Source: Quercus robur (taxonomy: Eukaryota > Streptophyta > Magnoliopsida > Fagales > Fagaceae). From it: a stretch of 64,000 nt of DNA. The notes below the pieces were generated by a model that saw only the letters and a list, made by a program, of their open reading frames with translations, had not been told where the DNA came from and made no database searches. The number at the start of each line of letters is the position of its first letter. Within the stretch, counting starts at the first letter, position 1. Positions 57,061-64,000 of the stretch are shown in pieces. The position numbers and the translations under genes were made by a program. The stretch spans positions 52,099,501 to 52,163,500 of the forward strand of contig NC_065539.1 of NCBI RefSeq assembly GCF_932294415.1, in the 5' to 3' direction.

Positions 57061-60000
57061 AGCACCTTCATGTTTAGCTTTCACCACGAAGTTGACATCA
57101 ATTAATAAGGTGTTCCAAAAAAGGCCTTGGTCCATTCGTGGAGATCATCTAGTTCTAAAAAAATGGAGACCCGAGCTAGATTGGAAAGAGGTTGACTTCT
57201 CTTTGTCAACCTTCTAGATCCAAATCCATAGTCTCCCCGCCCATTGGAAATCTGAAGACAACATCGGAAAGATTGGCTCTACCGCTGGAAATGTCCTCGA
57301 TATAGACGTCGTCAACGAAGGAGGGCGGGTCTGGAGCAAGTTCATCCGTATAAAAGTCAACATCGCAAATCCTTTATGCCCACATATTTTTCTCCCACGA
57401 GCAAATTAATCTGGCTTGTGGATAAGTCTAAAATATGAGAGATTAGCAGATGTGTGTTGTAATTGTGGTCTTATTGGGCACAAAGAGAGAGACTGCCAAT
57501 CTATGGATCCCCACTACCTCTGCAATCCCTTCGAGCATCGTTTCAAGGCTACGTGCCGATTGTGACGAGCTCGCTCCAAAAGTTTACGCCGGGTTCAACG
57601 ACCATCCTCCCCAACCTTGTGACGCTCTGATAACCACGTCACCGGCCAGCACTGCGTGAAGCTGTCATACCCTCAGTACAGCCCAATCACGTGGGCCTGA
57701 AAAAGACAAATCTGCAAGTGATACACATGGATAGAGCGCACAACATTGTCCTTGAACTGTTGGACCAACCTATGCCAGCCGGCCCCACCTCACCAAGTGA
57801 TACACATCCTGCTTTAATACCCAAACTAGATAATAGATATCTCCCTTGGGCCAATATTTAGGCCCATCACTATAGAATTAAGCCTTAGTCCACCAAGTTC
57901 AACCCACCGGCTCAGTTCAAATCCAAGTCACACAAACATAGAAAGCTTTACTACCCATTTAGTACATATGTTTAAAAGTTGAAAATTGTTATTTAAAAAT
58001 ATTTGTGGAAATACGTGTGGGTGAAAAAGTGTATGAAAATACGTGTAATATTGTTTAAAAACTGAGAATTGTTATTTGAAAACACAAAACAAACACCCCA
58101 TTAACCTTTACACATCTAACCCATATACCCCAAACTCGTCCCCAACCATGGACAGCCCCGTCAACCATAACAATCTAGCCCCAAATTTCAGCTCTTCTTC
58201 ATCTACCTTTAACCTCGGCACCCAAAAGTCAAACCCCCTCAAAAGAAAGGTCACCAAAGAAGAACTAGAAACCTTTGCCAAGCATTTGAATATCTCGATT
58301 GAGGGACCTGAAGTTGTCTACTTTGATCCAGAGACCAAGGTTTTCAAACCCAGACCGTTCATTGAACCGTAAAAAGGAGAGATTCAAAATTTTTAAGGTC
58401 GAACCGAGATTGAACCGGAATCAAACCGTGATGAAATCATAATTAATTTAATAATTATTTAAATATAAATAAATATATTAAATTAGTATAAATAGAAAAA
58501 TTAAATTAAATGACCCAATTAAATATAGAAATCTATCTTTCAAATATATTTTTTTATATCATAACTTTCATAGAACAAATAAGAAATATCATATCCCAAG
58601 CATACATAGATATAATATTTCTTTATTTATTTATATATTAATTAGTTAAACTCGTGATAGTAATATTGTAATAATATAGGAATTTGAAGGATACTAAGTA
58701 ATTTTAAATTAAAATAATTATTTAATAATTATTATATACTTAATTGTATCCATTGACTCACTATTTTTCCTCTACCATTCAAACTTTGCTACATTATAAT
58801 TGTGACAAAAAAATTGTAAAATATTTTGTAACACTATATTTTTTCATTTAAAAAAAATTGTAAATATTAACTAAAAGTACTAATGGTTGAAACATTTTGC
58901 CAATTTCAAAAATTAAAAGTTTTCTTCTTTCCCAATGGCAAGTCATGTGAACCAATGCCAAGTCACATGAAGGGGCTTTGGAAACATAAAAAAGAATTCA
59001 AAACAAATCCAAACAGAGAGAAGGTGAGAAACCACAGCAGTGGAGACGAAAAGAAGAAAGAGAAGAAGGAGAAAAAGAAGAAGGAAGAAGAAATAGAAGC
59101 AGAAGATGAAGATGAAGGCTGTGATTGGCGATCTGTGCTGGGTTGCTAACTTGCTGTTTCAACTTCGCATAGCCCCTACTTTGTCATCTTCTTCTTCTCA
59201 GTTTGTTTTTTTTTTTTTTTTTTTTTTTTCCCTCACAAATCTTTTGGTTCCAGATTTGAAAAAAGTCCAATGCAAGCCAGCCAAGTGGTCAAATCATGGT
59301 TCCAGAATTTAAAGCTTGTTTTTTTTGTGTTTTTTTTTTTTTTTTTTTTTTAGGTTCAAATTCAAAAGGAAGTAGGGAATCATGAGAAGCGGTCTAATCA
59401 CAGTTCTCAGAACCGTGAGGTCCAACCTCGATTCGCACGGGTCCCTACTTTTTTCCCATAGAGCGGTTCTTGAGGCTAAAAGAACCGCAAAAATGAGTGG
59501 TTCAAGGTTTTTCTGGTCGAACTTTACAGTCCGGTCTGGGTTTCAAAACCTTGCCGGAGACAGCCACGTTGATCCCACAATCCCAACTTGAGAATTTCAT
59601 GCTCACTGAGAGAGAAAGACCCAACAATCCCTATCCCCCAAAAATTCGAGGTGAGTCCCTAAAATTTCGAGCTCGAAAAAACACATCTCAATCTACCACT
59701 TGCAATGTTTCTCCTAATTCTATATCTCATTCATCTATTGTTTTTATGGCTGAGGAGGCGGGCCTTACCATGCCCCCACTCCTCAATGAAAACATTAGGA
59801 TGGAATTGTCGAGGCATCTATAACGCCTCGACAATTCGAGCCTTAAAGGCTCAAATAAAAGGGTCCAAACCTGATATAGTGTTCTTGTGTAAAACTAAAA
59901 TTGATTTGGATCATATAGATTTCGTTTAAAGTTCTATTGGTTTTGATGAGAGCATTGTAGTTGAGTCTAAGGGCTCTGCTGGAGGTTTATGTATGATGTG

Positions 60001-61065
60001 GAAGGCAGGAATCATTGCCCAATGTGTTGAGTTCAACAAAAATCTTATTGTCATTAGAGTTTCTAACCCACTATGCGACTGGATATTGGTTGGTTTCTAT
60101 AGCCCTCCCTACCCAGCCAAGAAAAAGAAAGCCTAGGAATATCTCTCTGCTCTCCTTAACTCCTTCCAAGGCCCTTGGATATGTCTGGGAGATTTCAATT
60201 TCATCACCAATGAGAATGAATCATCCAATAAAAAAAGCGATGAATCATCAGCTCCAAACTATCTTAAAGAGCTTATGCTGGAGTTTGGTGCAATTAACTT
60301 AGGCTTTATAGGAAGTTCACTTGGGCAAAAGGCCAATGGGGAAATTCAGCAGTCAAAAGAAGGCTTGATAGAGGTATATCCAGCATTTCATGGAAACTAG
60401 CCTTCCCAAATGCATCTATTGCTCATCTAGGAGCCATTAGTTTAGATCATGCTCTTATTCTCCTAGAAACAAATCCAAAAGACACCTTTGCCCATAGACC
60501 TTTCAGATTTGAAGCAGTGTGGATCAGAGATGATAGATGCGCTGCAGTGATAGAAAAGGCTTGGAATGAAGAAGTCAGATGATCAAATTTTGTCAAGCTG
60601 TATAAAAAACAAGCTGTCACTAGAGACGCTCTCCGCAAGTGGAACAAAGAAGTTTTTGGCAACTACCAATCTAGAATTAACTCTCTGCTTCAAAAAAATC
60701 AAAGATATCCAAAATAATGATGACTCTGCGAATAATGACTTATTTGAAGCTACTTCGCAATCTAAGCTATTGAGTGGCTCCTTAGGAGCGAGATTTTATG
60801 GCGGCAAAAATCTAGGGAATTGAGGTTAAAAGAAGGAGACAAAAATTCAAAATTTTTCCACCTCTCAACCATAATCCACAGAAGACATAATCATATTGAT
60901 GTAGTTAAAAGAGAAAATGGAAATTGGGTCACAAGGTCCAACAGAATCCGCAAGAGGTTTTTGCAGCATTTCAAGGAGTTATACAAAGAAGAAGAGGTCT
61001 CTTTCCCTGACCACCTAGACAACCTTATCAAGCCATGTATCACAAATGATGAGAATTCTAACCTA
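57061..61065 (+). pseudogene. Decayed LINE: DUF4283/zinc-knuckle ORF and endonuclease, no reverse transcriptase
   Basis: Non-LTR retroelement read through stops and frameshifts. (i) 57115-57380: DUF4283-like 'RPWSIRGDHLVLKKWRPEL' and 'IQIHSLPAHW', with a TAG where Trp is expected. (ii) 57455-57496: a C-x2-C-x4-H-x4-C zinc knuckle, VCCNCGLIGHKERDC. (iii) 58076-58372: a Pro/Ser/Asn-rich frame that could be the rest of the first ORF. (iv) about 59700-60560: endonuclease of the EEP type starting MKTLGWNCRG, with 'KPDIVFLCKTK', 'GPWICLGDFNF', 'RRLDRG' and 'SLDHA', broken by at least two stops and a frame change. (v) 60817-61064: the linker before reverse transcriptase, 'LKEGDKNSKFFHLST'. The reverse transcriptase and RNase H are missing. 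It cannot move by itself. Confidence 0.8.
58373..59480. repeat. AT-rich insertion splitting the LINE
   Basis: About 1.1 kb without LINE similarity lies between the first-ORF remnant and the endonuclease. 'gaaccg' words occur near both borders (58365-58430 and 59390-59560), suggesting an inserted element with 'aaccg'-type ends, but I cannot fix its termini. It holds two poly-T runs and a Lys/Glu-rich frame (58883-59149) that is AAG-repeat-driven. Confidence 0.4.
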
Positions 61066-62451
61066 TGTTGCACTCCTACATTGGCCATAACTCGCCCATA
61101 TGGCGAGTTGTGGTTGGTGGAGGGGTGTCCCCACATGAACCCACCATCAACCACAACTCACCACATAAGCGAGTTATAGCCAATGTTGTCCCACTTTATG
61201 TGGCACAAGAATTTTTCTTCATGTTTAGGGAGTAATCTTCTTCTCCCACACATTAATTACATCAAAGAAGTCAGGGACTTTGGGGGTATCACCATCATCC
61301 CACCACTATCTCAAGTAAGACAATTCCAATTAAAAAAGCTTACCTTTACGAACAACCAAATCTCATAATCGGATTAGGATCTGGTGCAATTCACCTATTT
61401 TCTTCATAAATTTTTTTTTTTTTTTTTTACTTTAAGCTTTTACTTTTCTTAGCTTTTTTCTTAATTTTTTTTAATCAATGATTGAGATTGAAAATTACTT
61501 TTTACAACTATCAATCTCAACTTTTGATAGTAGTTGCTAGGTATTGCACTTGATCTCAATCATCTCACAATCTTGAAAGAGAAACCCAAAAATATTATAT
61601 AATTCCTCCCTAGGACCTAAGAGCTAAGACCTAATGTGGGAAAAATTATACTCCATATCAGGAATACATAACATCTCTTGCTCCCACACATTCATGGGAC
61701 CCACCTACTATAAGAGAGATGTTATATATACCTGATACAAACGTGGGCCATTGTATGCCCCAAAATTTAGGTGCTCCACACACACACATATATATCACTT
61801 AATATTTTATCTTAGGATGAAAATTTTGACAGATTTATCATTAAAATATATTTTCAGCTAATATTCTTTGTGCTTACAAATTTTTAAAATAATCAAAGAT
61901 CAATAACTATGTTTTCAGTTAATATTTATATTTCAAGTTTTTGTAGTTTGAAATTATGCATAAAAAATTATTTTATGGATTGAATTGTAGATAACATCCA
62001 ATCAGCACAAAATTTGAAATTTATATTAACAACATATAAAACATTTAGTGTTCGTTTTGGAATAGCTAATCTTGTTTTTTGTTGAAAGTGTGCTAATATA
62101 TACCTGTACATTGAAATTTTTTTGAAAATGTGAGAAAATGCAAGAAAAAATGAGGTTTTAAAAAGCTGGAAAAAAAAATTAAAAGCTAAAAGTTAAAAGT
62201 TGAAACTAATGCCAAACATGCTCCTAATCTAACGGATGGATTTCAAAATATGAATTCAATAAAAAGTTATTAGGTAATATAACATTACTTAAAATTATAC
62301 AAAGTGTAGTTTGAACTCATCCTCAAATTTATTATGCTATTAATTCATTTAATCATCTATGAGCATCATTTAAATAAGTTAAATAACACATTGAATAGAT
62401 CATAGTAGATAGTTTTATCAATCACCACTTATTTGGTAGGAGGAATTTTCC
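61066..62451. other. Spacer with a small foldback
   Basis: At 61088-61180 'cataactcgccc' and 'tggcgagttgtgg' pair with 'ccacaactcacc' and 'gcgagttatag', a foldback that cuts the LINE short. The remainder to 62451 is AT-rich with no gene. Confidence 0.5.
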
Positions 62452-62677
62452 TCCGGACCTATTTAAAAATAAACTCTTTTTCATATTACTAATATTTAAC
62501 CTAAATTCATCAGTAATTGACAAATTAAACGTCATTACTTCTAGCCAGTCATTTCAAAAGTCGAACTTTAACTATTGTTTTACCCAAAAAAAAAAACTTC
62601 AATTATTGTACTACAAAACAAAATCCTCTTATAAATTCCAATTCTTTCCTTACAAGTTACAATTATAGAATAAATTC

Positions 62678-62716
<39 letters not shown>

Positions 62717-63390
62717 TACCGTTGGTTGGAAGAAATTCTTTCCTTAATGAGTTGATATTTAATTTAATGTACTTATTTATTCTTATCAATAAAAGTTAAT
62801 TAATCTTATTTTAGTACCTTTTTAAGAGGTATGTCTTAGTATTTTTTTTAATAGAATCTTTTCAGTAGATTTAATTGTTCAATTTGATAGTTTGTAATAA
62901 TATATAATTATAATTTTTTTGGTTAAATTTGTATAACCCCATTGAAGACCTGTTAAAAATGCCCATGGGTAGCCCATTAAACCCACCTCACTAGCCCAGC
63001 CTGCTAAAACCCAAATGGGCATTGCCCATGGATAAGGCCATGGGCTAGGGTTTTTCCATCCAACCCGGCCCGACCCAGCCCATTGACTAGTCAACAGCCC
63101 ATTAAGCCCAGCCCATTAGACCCATGGGCCAAGTAAAAACGGGTCGGCCCGGCCCATTGACGAGGCCTACTCCGGACCTATTTAAAAATAAACTCTTTTT
63201 CATATTACTAATATTTAACCTAAATTCATCAGTAATTGACAAATTAAACGTCATTACTTCTAGCCAGTCATTTCAAAAGTCGAACTTTTTTTTTTCTTTT
63301 TTTTTTTGAGAAAGTCAAAAGTCGAACTTTAACTATTGTTTTACCCAAAAAAAACTTCAATTATTGTACTACAAAACAAAACCCTCTTAT
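62452..63390. repeat. ~200-bp direct repeat enclosing a GCCCA-rich element
   Basis: 'ctccggacctatttaaaaat' through 'caattattgtactacaaaac' occurs at 62452-62632 and again at 63170-63387; the second copy has a poly-T insertion. Between them lies a GC-rich stretch (about 62935-63165) full of 'gcccattaa', 'ggcccatt' and 'cccatggg' words in both orientations, typical of certain non-autonomous transposons. No gene. Confidence 0.75.
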
Positions 63391-63485
63391 CGTCTCAAAG
63401 TGTTTAATAATTTCGTAACATTGAGCACAGTAATTAAAAGTATGGGGTTTGAACAATTGAAATTTTCAAGTCGACATGACATATA

Positions 63486-63800
63486 GTGTGTGTTTGGATA
63501 GAACTTATTTTGCTGAAACTGAAAACTGAAAACTGAAAACACTGTAGCAAAATAATTTTTAAATGTGTGAATAGTGCTGTGGGACCCATTTTTAATGAAA
63601 AAATTGATAAAAAAATGAAATTTGTGGGTCCGTAAACAGTGCATATGTGCACTGTTCACTGCAGAAAGTCATAATTTACGGTTACTGTTCAATGAACAGT
63701 AACCGCAATACTCCAAAAACGCGTGAAAACCAAAAAAAAAAAAAAAAAAAAAGAACAAAAACGCAGATTTTAAAACGCAGCCGTGGATCCAAACACACCC
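63486..63800. mobile_element. MITE of the 'CCGTTTGGAT' family, copy 4, next to the CuAO3 donor site
   Basis: Ends GTGTGTGTTTGGAT and ATCCAAACACACCC, flanked by ATA (63483-63485, 63801-63803). The inside is very close to 55084-55413. It lies only about 34 bp from the 5' splice site at 63834, within the intron of the amine-oxidase exon at the right edge; the equivalent place in CuAO2 (near 54090) has no insertion. Confidence 0.85.
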
Positions 63801-63834
63801 ATAGTAGTCAAATAGAACTCATTAACGTTCTTAC

Positions 63835-64000
63835 CTAATTCCGTGTCCGTCTATCTTGAAGCTTGGTCCGTCCGGTTGCTCAACAGTGATCTTCTTCAAA
63901 GGCAGCAAAAATGGTGGTTTCAGCTCCGATTCTCTATAGTCCGTCCCCTCTGCTTTCGGCATCGGAACCCTTAATCTATCCCAAAACCCAATGATCTTCA
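63835..64000 (-). CDS. Copper amine oxidase 3, 3' part of exon 1 (runs off the right edge)
   Basis: The minus-strand frame encodes the end of the N3 domain: [18 protein letters not shown], then a Glu/Pro/Leu/Lys-rich linker and DGPSFKIDGHGIR, before a GTAAG donor at 63834. It aligns without gaps to CuAO2 54289-54124, with about 13 differences in 166 bases, and uses the same split codon (AG|G). The frame is open. On the minus strand its later exons should lie to the left, but I find none in the 8.9 kb before CuAO2. It may be an orphan exon of a broken gene or an alternative first exon for CuAO2. Confidence 0.85.

Noticed and set aside
59041-59149. Lys/Glu-rich frame
   Set aside because: A GAA/AAG-repeat artefact in an AT-rich insertion, with no family similarity.
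60447-61154. Minus-strand frames of 71 and 87 codons
   Set aside because: They lie opposite LINE endonuclease and linker motifs that read clearly on the plus strand.

Overview
The window looks like nuclear DNA of a woody eudicot. It is AT-rich and has short spliced genes with GT-AG introns and TATA boxes. It is dense in plant-type transposable elements: tRNA-derived SINEs, LINE fragments with RNase H, solo LTRs, and Stowaway, Harbinger-like, hAT-like and Mutator-like MITEs. The PR-10 (Bet v 1-like) copies resemble those of birch, oak and chestnut, so Fagales is my guess; this is inference. There are no bacterial operons, CRISPR arrays or RNA genes that I can see.

Layout. 1-9.9 kb: three to four diverged copies of a repeat unit containing a GA tract and a hairpin, each broken by different insertions (two solo LTRs, a SINE, three inverted-repeat elements). 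10.3-13.1 kb: a Mutator-like MITE holding a SINE, a tandem duplication, and the 3' tail of a LINE. 13.2-31.9 kb: an array of three remodelled PR-10 genes on the + strand (13.47, 23.25 and 28.45 kb), each with a shared 5' leader and 3' flank. The first bases of the window belong to the flank of a further copy to the left. A decayed ZNF830-like zinc-finger gene lies between copies 1 and 2 (18.07-20.37 kb). 32-36.5 kb: LINE RNase H scraps and a Stowaway MITE, otherwise empty. 36.5-64 kb: a cluster of copper amine oxidase (CuAO) genes on the - strand. Two are complete (647 and 679 aa, with every catalytic residue present) and a third first exon runs off the right edge. LTR fragments, a long decayed LINE and MITEs lie between and inside them.

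Biology. The intact genes encode secreted primary amine oxidases, which oxidise di- and polyamines to aminoaldehydes, ammonia and H2O2 in the apoplast. PR-10 proteins are defence-related ligand binders, but none of the three copies here keeps a normal fold-length protein. Copy 1 is an intact but shortened spliced gene, copy 2 is dead, and copy 3 is an intronless in-frame fusion filled with Ser/Asn/Thr-rich repeats.

Best leads: (1) an extra CuAO first exon with a compatible splice phase and no downstream exons of its own in the 8.9 kb before the next gene; (2) the PR-10 copy 3 fusion, which short GAGACC repeats in exon 1 and exon 2 would explain; (3) two unrelated MITEs inserted at the same TAA in two paralogous flanks; (4) a 145-bp duplication that copies a splice acceptor in the second CuAO gene. 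All coordinates and translations were read by eye; family names rest on remembered motifs, not database searches.
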